64,000 nucleotides of DNA, taken from Terriglobia bacterium. Its GTDB lineage: Bacteria; Acidobacteriota; Terriglobia; Acidiferrales; UBA7541. The DNA lies in NCBI GenBank assembly GCA_020073375.1, contig JAIQFG010000005.1:1-64000 (forward strand), in the 5' to 3' direction. The translations under genes were made by a program, and so were the position numbers. The notes beneath the pieces were generated by a model. That model was not told the origin of the DNA, did no database searches, and saw only the letters and a list, made by a program, of their open reading frames with translations. The first letter of the stretch is position 1. Every line of letters starts with the position of its first letter. Of this stretch, positions 33,051 through 42,147 are shown piece by piece.

Positions 33051-33124
33051 GACAGTCCGCCGCGGCGGACTGTCGCTTTTGATTTTTGCACAAGCGAAAC
33101 CCGACAGGCTGAAGCCTGTCCTAC
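33047..33124. repeat. Type A palindromic element (copy 10) inside the first sigma operon
   Basis: The outer ends GTAGGACAG and CTGTCCTAC match, but the inner hairpins differ: TCCGCCGCGGCGGA on the left and GGCTGAAGCC on the right. The TAG stop of the anti-sigma gene is within the left end. Confidence 0.85.
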
Positions 33125-33136
33125 AAAATTCACCTC

Positions 33137-34957
33137 ATGACGAATTGGCGACCAAATTTTTGGGGAGCGCTCCTGGCGCTCGCGACCCTACCGTCGCTGC
33201 CGGCGGCGCGCGCGCATGCCGCGCCTCCAAATCCGTGCTGCGCCGATTCTTCCTCCGTCTCGCTCGAAACCGAACTGCCGCTGGATCCCGCCGATTCCGC
33301 GCCGCTGCTTTCGATGGAAAGAACGGGCGCGGTACCCATGAAGAAGGGCCTGCGCCTTCGCGTCAGCGCCGATCCCGGGAACGTCCACATTTTCACGGAT
33401 GAGACCGCGCAGGTTTCCTACCTGATTCGCGTGGAAGCCGACTCCCGCGAGCCCGGCGCGCGTGAATTCCTCGAACAGTTCAAGCTGATCGCGCGGCCCG
33501 CGTCTTGGGGGGTTTCCCTGGAAGGAAACGTGCCGTGGCGCGATTTCGCCGGGCGATTCCGCGTCGTGTATGAAATCCATATCCCGCGCCGCAGCAATGT
33601 CGAGGTGCATACGCTCGGCGGAAATATCGAGCTGCAGGATCTTGATGGCGCCGCCGACTTATCGACTGAGGGAGGAAACATCACGGCGGGAAACGTGGGT
33701 GCAGAACCTGCGGCGTCTTCCAAGTCAGCGGCCAAGGCCGCGGCAAGCCGCGTGGCCGCGAAGCTGGAAACAATGGGCGGGCACATCGCCATCGGCGACG
33801 TGGCCGGGACGCTGCGCGCGAGCACCTCCGGCGGACATATCACCTCCGGAGACATCAGCGGCGACGCGTTTCTGCACACCGGCGGCGGACTGATCCGCGC
33901 GGGCCGGATTTCCGGAACGGCTGAGCTCGAAACCGGTGGCGGAAACATTCACGTGCAAAGCACCGCTTCGAATGTTTCGGCGGATTCGGCCGGCGGCGAA
34001 ATGGATTTCGGAGAAACCTCCGGAACGATTCGCGCGCGCACCGGCGGCGGCTCGTTGCGCATCGCGCACGTGACCGGACTCACCACCGTCGAAACCAGCG
34101 GCGGCATCTTTCTGGGCCAAGTGGACGCGCCCCTGCGTGCCTCGTCCACGTCGGGCAACGTCACCGCGTGGCTCGCCGATTCCACCGGACGCAACTCGCC
34201 CGATTCCGCGGGAAATGGAAAGAATTCCCGTAAGGTTGCCGAGGTTTCCCAGTTGTCATCGGCTGACGGCGACATCGTGGTGTACATCCCGCGCGGAATG
34301 GCCGCGACGATTGACGCGGTCATCGAAGAACGCAGCGGAGGGCACCGCATTATCGCTGATCCTTCCTTGCCGCTGCAGGTCAGCTACCAGGACTCCAGCG
34401 TGGGACCGCGTTCGATCCACTGCGCCGGCGAATTGAACGGCGGCGGAGAAGTTTTTCATCTTCGAGCGGCGTCCGGCAACATCATCCTGAAGTCCGGCGA
34501 GCCTCGCACCGAAGCAAGTGCCGCATTGCACGAACGCCGCAGGGAACGCGACCGCGCCGACGTCTCCCCCAATCTCCTGCAGGCCTCCAGTTCCATCGAT
34601 CCGGGAAACGATTACGACGCCAACGGTTTTTTCGCGCAAATCCGCCGCATGATTGCCGAATCCTGGTGGGGCGGCGTTCCCGTCGACTCCGAGGAAATGC
34701 AGCAGCGCCTGGAACACTCGGTGGCGCCCGTCTATCCGGAAGTCGCCCGCAAAGCCGGCGTCGAAGGCGACGTGGTCCTGCGCGTGAGCGTTTCCGAAGA
34801 AGGCCGCGTCACGGAACTGACCGTCCTCGACGGCCCACCGGTCCTCGCCCGCGCCGCTGTCAACGCGGTGCAGCAATGGCAGTATCACCCCGTGATCATG
34901 AACGGCCGCCCGGCCGCCGTGGTGACCACGCTGGTGGTTTCGTTCCGGCTGCATTGA
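33137..34957 (+). CDS. Exported DUF4097 beta-strand protein fused to a C-terminal TonB domain
   Basis: 606 residues. A signal peptide (FWGALLALATLPSLPAARAHA) is followed by a long DUF4097-type region (about 60-420) of short Gly/Ser/Thr-rich strands: VEVHTLGGNIELQDLDG, LSTEGGNITAGN, ASTSGGHITSGDISGDAFLHTGGGLI. After a linker the last about 95 residues are a TonB C-terminal domain (SVAPVYPEVARKAGVEGDVVLRVSVSEEGRVTELTVL...AVQQWQYHP). DUF4097 proteins often accompany ECF sigma/anti-sigma pairs as exported effectors. There is no N-terminal TonB membrane anchor other than the signal peptide, so classic energy transduction is unlikely. Confidence 0.83.
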   Translation: MTNWRPNFWGALLALATLPSLPAARAHAAPPNPCCADSSSVSLETELPLDPADSAPLLSMERTGAVPMKKGLRLRVSADPGNVHIFTDETAQVSYLIRVEADSREPGAREFLEQFKLIARPASWGVSLEGNVPWRDFAGRFRVVYEIHIPRRSNVEVHTLGGNIELQDLDGAADLSTEGGNITAGNVGAEPAASSKSAAKAAASRVAAKLETMGGHIAIGDVAGTLRASTSGGHITSGDISGDAFLHTGGGLIRAGRISGTAELETGGGNIHVQSTASNVSADSAGGEMDFGETSGTIRARTGGGSLRIAHVTGLTTVETSGGIFLGQVDAPLRASSTSGNVTAWLADSTGRNSPDSAGNGKNSRKVAEVSQLSSADGDIVVYIPRGMAATIDAVIEERSGGHRIIADPSLPLQVSYQDSSVGPRSIHCAGELNGGGEVFHLRAASGNIILKSGEPRTEASAALHERRRERDRADVSPNLLQASSSIDPGNDYDANGFFAQIRRMIAESWWGGVPVDSEEMQQRLEHSVAPVYPEVARKAGVEGDVVLRVSVSEEGRVTELTVLDGPPVLARAAVNAVQQWQYHPVIMNGRPAAVVTTLVVSFRLH

Positions 34958-35122
34958 GGCACGAGAAAATCCCGTCCGTGGATAACTTCTGGTTTGCCGA
35001 CAATTCGGGAGTTGGTGGCGATGAGCGTTTATCGGGACTCATCCAATTGTTAGTCTGCGGGGAACCTTTTTCCTCGGCACGGGGTCTAAGCATTTATAAT
35101 CACATTAGCTGAGGCGGAAGTT

Positions 35123-37072
35123 ATGAAGGCGTTTTTCCTGGCGATGCTGCCGTCTTTAATCGCTTCATCTTTGTTCGCGCAACTTCCCTTCACGGAAGAG
35201 CAGATGATCGAGTATTCGAAGTCCATCGATGTGAAGATGCTCGATCCATCCTTGCCCTCTGAGCGCCTTGAGGACTGGCTGCGGTCTGGCCCGCCGCATT
35301 CAGAGTTTCTGCGGTGGGAATCCGACGACACTTGCGATAATAAGCCTGACCCAGACACCGATTACCCGCGTTGCGTGCATGTCGCATTTGGACGAGGTGG
35401 TCAGAGCGGATATTTTCTTGTCCACATCGGGACCCTTCGCAAAGGCATTATCGGCCCTCCACAGCTCTATCAGGGTATCGGTGTCCAGGAGTCGATCTTC
35501 GTTCAGACTGGGTGGACAGAGCGGCTCTCCGGGCTTTCTAATCTCCTTGACCAGCCTGTAGTCACCACTCGGGTAACCGAGCTCTACGACGCGATCGTGG
35601 CTAGACACCCTATCGGTATTCCGAGGGGATCAGATAAGGCGATGATCTGGTCATTTCTCAGCCTGAGGTTGAGGCAACAATTGGAGACGGCCCAAGTTTG
35701 CCAGGACGACTACCGTCGCCATCACGCGAAAACAAAAATCGATCAAAAGCCAGGGTGGTTGCGTACAGGGATTTTTGTAGGCGATAGCAAGCGTGCCTTA
35801 CCCCTGAACGCCCTTGTGACAAACAAGGAGCCTAGGAGGGATGGTTCGTTTGAAGTGCATGTGACCCTCACGTATGTCAAGCTTCCTGGCTTTGTACCCG
35901 ATAATGCGCAGTGGGTGATCATCGCAACGGTTGTCCCAGAGGGCGATCGTTTCGTCGTCGATGATGTTCGCCTTTTCGATGGACTGGACACGGATGGCCC
36001 ATCGCATTTGCTCTCTGAAACATTTCCCGGTTGCGACGGTCCGAAGTGGACGGGAGAGCGCATCAATACCAGAGCGCACGTAGCGCTGCCAGGTGCTCAT
36101 TTCACAGACTGGAATGCGGTGAACGCTCTGCGAGGGCGCGCCTCAGAAGAAGAAATTACTCTTGCCAAGGTCCTCGATGTCCACCAGCTCGACCCTTTGC
36201 TGTCCTCCCAGCGTCTCGAGAACTGGCTCAGGGCCGATCCTCTCAATGCTGATCATGTCTACTGGAGCGCACTCGGATGCAACATCACGGAAGGCCAGTA
36301 CGGCGCCACTCCAAATCCAGATGGTGGTCTTTGCGCAGCAGTATGGTTTCAACGGGGCAATGCATTTGTTGAAATCAAAGTCAGCAACGGACGCAAGGGT
36401 ATGCCTGGAACGCCGAGGTTGGACTACATGAAAGTCGATGACAAAGACGAGCGTCTTCTGTCCTATCTTATGAGCGACCTTGACAAGGTATCCGATTCGG
36501 ACCGTCTCTCCGATCTCCCGCGCCTCCTCGACCATGAAGGGGCGATAGAAGTGGCGCGGAACCTCTATGACATAATTGTGGAACACCATCCGCTCGGGAT
36601 CCCGCAAGCAGACGATAGATCCAGAATATTGCCCCTCCTGAGTACACGTCTGCGGAAGCAACTGCAAGACGCGCAGGCTTGTCAGGATGACTACCTTCAC
36701 CAATCTCCAACTTCTGACAGAAATCAGAAACCTATGTGGTTCAACGTTGGACTATTTTCCGGAGAAGGCGAGTTGACCGCCCCCGGAGCCGAGCTTATCG
36801 ATCACGAAGAGCAAAAGGATGATGGTTCCGTTCATGTCATCGTGTGGCTCTCGCGCAAAGGGTTTGTTGTACCGAAGTCCGCTACTTCCGCATCTTCTTG
36901 GAGAAATTGGCACGTCTCTGTCGCAGTGAGAGCAGAGGACGGACGGTTCGCTGTTGATGACGTTCGTATTTTCGATGGACTCTCCGCAGACAGTCCGTCT
37001 CATCTCCTCACTGATTCCTTCGCCGGATGCAACGGTGCGCGCTGGGTTGGTGTAGATAGCAGAGTCATGTAA
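35123..37072 (+). CDS. Exported protein of two tandem homologous halves, function unknown
   Basis: 649 residues. A signal peptide (MKAFFLAMLPSLIASSLFAQ) precedes two repeats, about 25-320 and 340-649. Paired texts: LDPSLPSERLEDWL / LDPLLSSQRLENWL; HPIGIPRGSDKAMIWSFLSL / HPLGIPQADDRSRILPLLST; LRQQLETAQVCQDDY / LRKQLQDAQACQDDY; VVDDVRLFDGL / AVDDVRIFDGL. Each half has four matching Cys, suggesting two disulfides per unit. Composition is lower in GC and third-position bias is weaker than neighbours, so transfer is possible. No known domain recognised. GAGGCGG precedes ATG 35123; TATAAT at 35095 may be its -10, without a good -35. Confidence 0.82.
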   Translation: MKAFFLAMLPSLIASSLFAQLPFTEEQMIEYSKSIDVKMLDPSLPSERLEDWLRSGPPHSEFLRWESDDTCDNKPDPDTDYPRCVHVAFGRGGQSGYFLVHIGTLRKGIIGPPQLYQGIGVQESIFVQTGWTERLSGLSNLLDQPVVTTRVTELYDAIVARHPIGIPRGSDKAMIWSFLSLRLRQQLETAQVCQDDYRRHHAKTKIDQKPGWLRTGIFVGDSKRALPLNALVTNKEPRRDGSFEVHVTLTYVKLPGFVPDNAQWVIIATVVPEGDRFVVDDVRLFDGLDTDGPSHLLSETFPGCDGPKWTGERINTRAHVALPGAHFTDWNAVNALRGRASEEEITLAKVLDVHQLDPLLSSQRLENWLRADPLNADHVYWSALGCNITEGQYGATPNPDGGLCAAVWFQRGNAFVEIKVSNGRKGMPGTPRLDYMKVDDKDERLLSYLMSDLDKVSDSDRLSDLPRLLDHEGAIEVARNLYDIIVEHHPLGIPQADDRSRILPLLSTRLRKQLQDAQACQDDYLHQSPTSDRNQKPMWFNVGLFSGEGELTAPGAELIDHEEQKDDGSVHVIVWLSRKGFVVPKSATSASSWRNWHVSVAVRAEDGRFAVDDVRIFDGLSADSPSHLLTDSFAGCNGARWVGVDSRVM

Positions 37073-37361
37073 AGGCGCCCGTCGATCAACGCCCCGTCCA
37101 ACGGCAAAGTCGGCTTGTGTGAATCGATCGCAGAAGCTCCTGGATAACGGGCAATCCGGAAGTAATCCTCTAGTGCTATAGCGGATGGTTCTTGAATTAC
37201 GGAATTCCCGGCTTGTGGGAACAGCAGACCTGAATAGAAGGCTCGTTTGCGATCGCGCATTACCGGATCTTCGCAACAAAACACATCGATCAATGGCATA
37301 TTTGAGGGTTTTCAGACTTCGTCAATCTAGGCGTGCGCACACCTCCGAAAGCGGATCGCCA
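37073..37361. other. Intergenic region without recognisable gene
   Basis: About 290 bases follow the duplicated exported protein. Short frames cross it but lack ribosome-binding sites and coding bias; one runs into the 3' end of the next gene in antisense. I see nothing functional apart from the terminator at its right end. Confidence 0.5.
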
Positions 37362-37398
37362 AAACAGTTGGGGGCTCGAACTTGTCGTTCGGGCCCCC
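37362..37398 (-). terminator. Terminator of the NHL-repeat gene
   Basis: The stem GGGGGCTCGAAC / GTTCGGGCCCCC (12 bp, one G-T mismatch) has a 5-nt loop. On the minus strand it is followed by AACTGTTTT, a short T-rich tract. It lies 16 nt past the stop of the minus-strand gene. Confidence 0.75.
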
Positions 37399-37414
37399 CT
37401 CATTCATTTGAGCA

Positions 37415-38479
37415 CTACTTGAAGGTAATCTTCGTGACATCCCATTCCGAGCACGATCCCCGGATCAGTTCATTGTCGTTCACGGCGTAAAGTTCGTGAA
37501 TAATGCACCCGGTCTGGCCCATGCCCATGCCGGTTTGAATCCATCCGAGCAGTTTTCCTTCGTGGTCCAGACGGTAGATTTTGCCCGTGCCGTCGCCACT
37601 GTAGATGTACTTGGGGGTGACCTGGACGGTCCACGGCGCGGCTACTCCGCCGATGGATTTTTTGAAGTTCAGATCCGAGTCGTAGACCTGGATGCGGAAG
37701 TTTCCGCGGTCGGCGACGTAGACGTTGCCCGCCGCGTCGGTGGCGATGCCGTGCGGGGTGCTGAACTGGTTTTCGCCGTTGCCGTGGGTGCCGACGGCCT
37801 TCTGCCAGACGCCGTCCTTGGAAATCTTGACGACGCGCGAGTTGCCGTAGCCGTCGCTGACGTACATGTTGTCCTGGGCGTCCCAGGCGATGTCGGTTTC
37901 GCGGTTAAAGGTACCCATCGTGCCGACTGGGTAGCGTTCGGTGACTTTCTCGCCGCGCTCGATGTAGCGCTCCATGTAGTCGATGGCTTCGGTCTTGCGG
38001 CCGAGCGTCATGCGGACGATGCCGTTGGGGTCGAATTTGACGATCATGCCGGAACCTTCGTCGACCATCCACACATTGTCGTACTTATCGTTGCGCACGG
38101 AGTGGGCGAACGAAGCGGCGTAGTTGTCCGGGCCCCACATTTTCACGAATTTATTGTTCTGGTCGAATTCAAACAGTTCCGCGGCCGTGCCGCCGCGGGA
38201 ACTGCCGCCCTTGCCGGTGCGGGAGTAAACGAACAGGTGGCCCTTGGAATTGATGGAGACCCCTTCGGATTCGCCGATGGTGTGATCGGGAATCGAGAGC
38301 GGCAGAACATCCTCGGTGAACTTCAGTTGCGGCGTGGCTTCCTCGAGGGCCTTTTGCTTGGCCATGGCGGCCTGGCGCTCCGGGCTGGGAGGGCCGAACT
38401 GCGCCTTGACCTTCAGCGCGCCGGCGGCCAGCACGGCACCGGACACAAATAGAGACAATACCAATAAGTTACGTTTCAT
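37415..38479 (-). CDS. Exported NHL-repeat (six-bladed beta-propeller) protein
   Basis: 354 residues. A signal peptide (MKRNLLVLSLFVSGAVLAAGALKVKA) is followed by a propeller built of NHL-like blades. Examples are GVSINSKGHLFVYSRTG, HSVRNDKYDNVWMVDEGSGMIVKFDPNG, DIAWDAQDNMYVSDGYGNSRVVKISKDG and HGIATDAAGNVYVADRGNFRIQVYD. No catalytic motif is evident; such proteins may bind ligands or act as lyase-like enzymes. ATG 38479 has AGGAG 9 nt upstream; the longer frame is rejected. Confidence 0.87.
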   Translation of the reverse strand: MKRNLLVLSLFVSGAVLAAGALKVKAQFGPPSPERQAAMAKQKALEEATPQLKFTEDVLPLSIPDHTIGESEGVSINSKGHLFVYSRTGKGGSSRGGTAAELFEFDQNNKFVKMWGPDNYAASFAHSVRNDKYDNVWMVDEGSGMIVKFDPNGIVRMTLGRKTEAIDYMERYIERGEKVTERYPVGTMGTFNRETDIAWDAQDNMYVSDGYGNSRVVKISKDGVWQKAVGTHGNGENQFSTPHGIATDAAGNVYVADRGNFRIQVYDSDLNFKKSIGGVAAPWTVQVTPKYIYSGDGTGKIYRLDHEGKLLGWIQTGMGMGQTGCIIHELYAVNDNELIRGSCSEWDVTKITFK

Positions 38480-38770
38480 ATCAACTATCTCCTCTCCGAG
38501 ATAAGCGTCCCGCCGGGCCTGGCCCGGCCGGTTCTGACCTGGAATGCCGTTTGATCCACCCGAGGCGCGCAATGCTACACCCAAACGCGCAACCCGGCGC
38601 TAATTTTTGTAGATAAGTCCCCGCAGGGTAATTTCCCGGTTGAGAGTGGGAGCCGCCGCGGCCGTAGCGGCGCGGCATTGCCGTGCCCCTGCAACCGTAA
38701 GACTCGCAATCCTTGATCGGGATCGATTGGTTCACGAGCAGTTGGAAGGTTTGTCGCCGGGGAATCGAAC

Positions 38771-41700
38771 CTAAACGGGAGGCATCCCTTTGATGGGTCT
38801 CGCCGGATGGGGAGACGCCTGGGCCTCCAGGAATGCGGCGCGCTTGCTCCGCCGGAAACGCAACTGCAAGCGGTCCATGTAGAGATAAATCACCGGCGTC
38901 GTATACAGGGTAAGCATCTGGCTCACCAGCAACCCGCCCACGATGCTGATCCCGAGCGGGCGGCGCATTTCCGAACCGGTGCCGGTCATCAGCGCCAGCG
39001 GCAAGCCGCCAAAGAGCGCCGCCATCGTGGTCATCATGATGGGGCGGAACCTCAGCAGGCAGGCTTGATAGATCGATTGCTCCGGAGTCTTGCCTGTGCG
39101 CTCCTCTTCCACTGCGAAATCGATCATCATGATGGCATTTTTCTTGACGATGCCGATCAGCAAAATGATTCCGATGATGGCGATCACGGTCAATTCGGTG
39201 CGGAAGGCCAGCAAGGCCAGCAGCGCGCCCACACCGGCCGAAGGGAGCGTCGAAAGAATCGTGACCGGGTGGATGTAACTTTCATAAAGCATCCCCAGCA
39301 CGATGTACACGGTGACGAGCGCGGCCAGGATGAGCCACGGCTGCGTGGAGAGTGAAGATTGAAAGGCCTGCGCGTTTCCCTGAAACGTCGGATGAATATC
39401 CGCGGGAAGCCCCATGTGCAGGACGGCCTGCTGGATGGTGGTTACGGCCTCGCCCAGGGCGACGCCCTCGGCCAGGTTGAACGAAATGGTCACGGCCGGA
39501 AACTGGCCCTGGTGGTTGACCGAAAGCGCCGTGTTTCTGGTCTCGTAGTGCGTGAAGGCGCCGAGAGGGATCTGGCTGCCGTTCGCCGATCGCACATACA
39601 GGCCGCGGATGGCATCGGCGCTGTTGCGAAACGTCGCGTCCACTTCCATGACAACGTGATACTGGTTGAGCTGCGTATAGATAGTCGACACCTGGCGCTG
39701 GCCGAACGCATCGTAAAGGGTGTTATCGATGGCCCGCGGTGAAATTCCCAGTCGCGACGCGGTGTCGCGGTCAATCGCGAGGCTGGCCTGCAATCCGTTG
39801 GTTTGCTGGTCGCTGGCAATGTCGCGCAACTGGGGCAACTGCCGCATCTGTTCCGCGACGCGAGGCGCCCATTCCAGCAGGTCCGCCAGATTTTCGCTCG
39901 ACAGCGTGAATTGATATTGCGAGCTGCTGATGCGCCCGCCCACGGTGATGTCCTGATAGGCTCGCAGGAACAGCGTGGCCCCGGGAACGGTCGCCAGCTT
40001 GGGCCGCAGGCGCGAGATCACCTGATACACGCTGACGTCGCGCTGGTTGAGCGGCTTGAGTTCGATTTCCATCCCACCGGTATTTTCGGCCCCGCCGCCG
40101 GTTTCTCCGATCATGCTCTTGACCGCGGGGTCGCCCATCACGATGTCGGTGTATTGCTTCAACTTCTGCTGCATTGCGGGAAAGGAAGTGTCCTGCGCTC
40201 CCAGCATGTTTCCCGCGATCAGACCGGTATCCTGCTGCGGGAAAAATCCCTTGGGGATGACGACATACAAATAGAGGCTTAAACAGATCGTCGCGCCCGT
40301 GACTGCGAGCATGAACGGCTGGTGGCGCAGCACCCAGCGCAGCCCCGCGGCATAGGTGTGGACGGCCCGCTGAAACACGCGTTCGCTGGCCAGATATAAT
40401 TTTCCGTGCTTGATTTCGTTTTCCGGTTTCAGGAAATGCGCGCACATCATCGGCGTGGTGGTGAGCGACACGCAAAGAGAAACGGCGATGGCCACGCTCA
40501 GGGTGACCGCAAATTCCCGGAACAATCTGCCAATCACCCCGCCCATCAGCAGCAGCGGTATGAATACGGCGATCAGGGAAAGGCTCATGGACAACACGGT
40601 GAACCCGATTTCGCGCGAGCCCTTCATGGCCGCCTGCAGCGGAGAATCCCCGGCCTCGAGATAGCGCGAAATATTTTCGATGACCACGATCGCGTCGTCC
40701 ACCACGAATCCCGTGCAGATCGCCAGCGCCATCAGGGAAAGATTGTCAAGGCTGTAGTGCAGCAGGGACATCACTCCGAACGTGCCCACGATGGAGAGCG
40801 GCACGGCGATGCTCGGAATCACCGTGGCCCAGGCATTTCGCAAGAACAGAAAAATCACCATGACCACCAGCGCCACCGTCAGCAGCATGGTGAATTCGAT
40901 ATCCTTCACCGACGCGCGAATGGTGGTGGTGCGGTTGAAGTTGGTGCCGATCTCGACAGTGGGCGGAACCGACGCGCGCAATTCCGGAAGCAGCGCCATG
41001 ATGTGGTCCACGGTCTCGATGATGTTGGCGCCAGGCTGGCGGCCAATCCCCATGGTCACCGCGGTCGTGCCGTTGGCGTACGCCGAATTGCGCAGGTCTT
41101 CGATTCCCTCGGTCACCTTCGCAATGTCGCTGAGGCGGACCGGCGCCCCATTTCTATAGGCGATAATTAACGGCGCATACTGCTCGGGGTTGAGCAGTTG
41201 GTCGGTGTCGTTCACCAGCCAGCGGTTGGTTCCATCCTCCACGCTGCCCTTGGGAGTATTGGCGTTGGCCGATCCAAGCGCTGCCCGCACTTCCTCCAGG
41301 CCAATCCCGTAATGCGCGAGCGCATTTGGATTGACGTCCACGCGAACCGCGGGCTTTGCTCCGCCGGAAATTCGCACCAGGCCCACGCCTGGCACCTGGG
41401 CTATCTTTTGCGCCAGAAAGGAATCGCACAAATCGTACAGGCGCCCCCTGGAAAGCGTTTCCGAGGAGACGTCCAAATCCAGGATGTCCGATTCGGCAGG
41501 ATTGACGCGGCGGTACGTGGGCAAGGTGGGCAGATTGGCGGGCAGTTGCCCCGCGGCGGCGTTGATGGCCGCCTGAACATCGCGGGACGCGGCGTTGATG
41601 TCGCGGTCGAGATCGAATTGCAGAACAATTCCCGTAGCGCCCAGCTGGCTGGTGGAAGTCATCTGGGTAATGCCCGCGACGCGCCCGAACTGGCGCTCCA

Positions 41701-41899
41701 GCGGGGTGGCCACCGCCGAGGCCATGGTTTCCGGGCTTGCGCCCGGCAGACCAGCGCGAACAAAAATGGTCGGGAAATCGATGCGCGGCAAAGCAGCCAC
41801 CGGAAGAAAATAGAAACCCACTCCGCCAGCAAGCAGGATCGCGACACTCAGCAACGAAGTGGCAATGGGCCGCCGGATAAATGGCGCGGAGATGTGCAT
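38771..41899 (-). CDS. RND efflux transporter permease (AcrB/MdtBC-like)
   Basis: A 1042-residue inner-membrane pump of the HAE1 type. The opening FIRRPIATSLLSVAILLAGGVGFYFLPVAALPRIDFP is typical of MdtB/MdtC. The proton-relay Asp pair lies in TM4 (ICTGFVVDDAIVVIENISR). Two large periplasmic loops and 12 helices fit a complete protein. It exports drugs or other amphipathic compounds using the proton gradient in complex with a membrane fusion protein and an outer-membrane channel. Neither partner is encoded next to it here, which is unusual. No good ribosome-binding site is seen at ATG 41899. Confidence 0.95.
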   Translation of the reverse strand: MHISAPFIRRPIATSLLSVAILLAGGVGFYFLPVAALPRIDFPTIFVRAGLPGASPETMASAVATPLERQFGRVAGITQMTSTSQLGATGIVLQFDLDRDINAASRDVQAAINAAAGQLPANLPTLPTYRRVNPAESDILDLDVSSETLSRGRLYDLCDSFLAQKIAQVPGVGLVRISGGAKPAVRVDVNPNALAHYGIGLEEVRAALGSANANTPKGSVEDGTNRWLVNDTDQLLNPEQYAPLIIAYRNGAPVRLSDIAKVTEGIEDLRNSAYANGTTAVTMGIGRQPGANIIETVDHIMALLPELRASVPPTVEIGTNFNRTTTIRASVKDIEFTMLLTVALVVMVIFLFLRNAWATVIPSIAVPLSIVGTFGVMSLLHYSLDNLSLMALAICTGFVVDDAIVVIENISRYLEAGDSPLQAAMKGSREIGFTVLSMSLSLIAVFIPLLLMGGVIGRLFREFAVTLSVAIAVSLCVSLTTTPMMCAHFLKPENEIKHGKLYLASERVFQRAVHTYAAGLRWVLRHQPFMLAVTGATICLSLYLYVVIPKGFFPQQDTGLIAGNMLGAQDTSFPAMQQKLKQYTDIVMGDPAVKSMIGETGGGAENTGGMEIELKPLNQRDVSVYQVISRLRPKLATVPGATLFLRAYQDITVGGRISSSQYQFTLSSENLADLLEWAPRVAEQMRQLPQLRDIASDQQTNGLQASLAIDRDTASRLGISPRAIDNTLYDAFGQRQVSTIYTQLNQYHVVMEVDATFRNSADAIRGLYVRSANGSQIPLGAFTHYETRNTALSVNHQGQFPAVTISFNLAEGVALGEAVTTIQQAVLHMGLPADIHPTFQGNAQAFQSSLSTQPWLILAALVTVYIVLGMLYESYIHPVTILSTLPSAGVGALLALLAFRTELTVIAIIGIILLIGIVKKNAIMMIDFAVEEERTGKTPEQSIYQACLLRFRPIMMTTMAALFGGLPLALMTGTGSEMRRPLGISIVGGLLVSQMLTLYTTPVIYLYMDRLQLRFRRSKRAAFLEAQASPHPARPIKGMPPV

Positions 41900-41916
41900 G
41901 AGGATTAGCCCTGCAT

Positions 41917-41980
41917 GTTAGTCCAGGTGCGCTCCGGCAAACTAACCAAATAATCAGACGTGGTCGTCATGTGGACTAAC
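41917..41980. promoter_or_regulatory. Inverted repeat upstream of the RND pump, possible operator
   Basis: GTTAGTCCA at 41917-41925 and its exact complement TGGACTAAC at 41972-41980 flank a further inverted GTTAGT (41939-41947 region, minus strand). Spacing between the outer copies is 46 nt. The site lies 17-80 nt before the pump start, where a repressor would act. No regulator gene is adjacent. Confidence 0.35.
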
Positions 41981-42147
41981 TTTGGCATTACCGCCTTCTT
42001 GGACCGCCAAGCGAGTTTGCGACGATGCAGGAAGGGTAAAGCAGCATCCTGAAAGTTAGCTGAATTGCGGTGAACGCGCGTGGCCCAACGTGCCATCGCC
42101 GGCCCTGCCGAAACGAAACCGCAAATTCGTATACTTGGAAAGCTGCG

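Noticed and set aside
37185-37490. A 101-codon plus-strand frame
   Set aside because: It runs through a terminator hairpin and into the NHL gene in antisense.
38481-38735. An 84-codon minus-strand frame between the NHL and RND genes
   Set aside because: Composition is that of intergenic GC-rich sequence and it overlaps the upstream region of the NHL gene; no family sequence.
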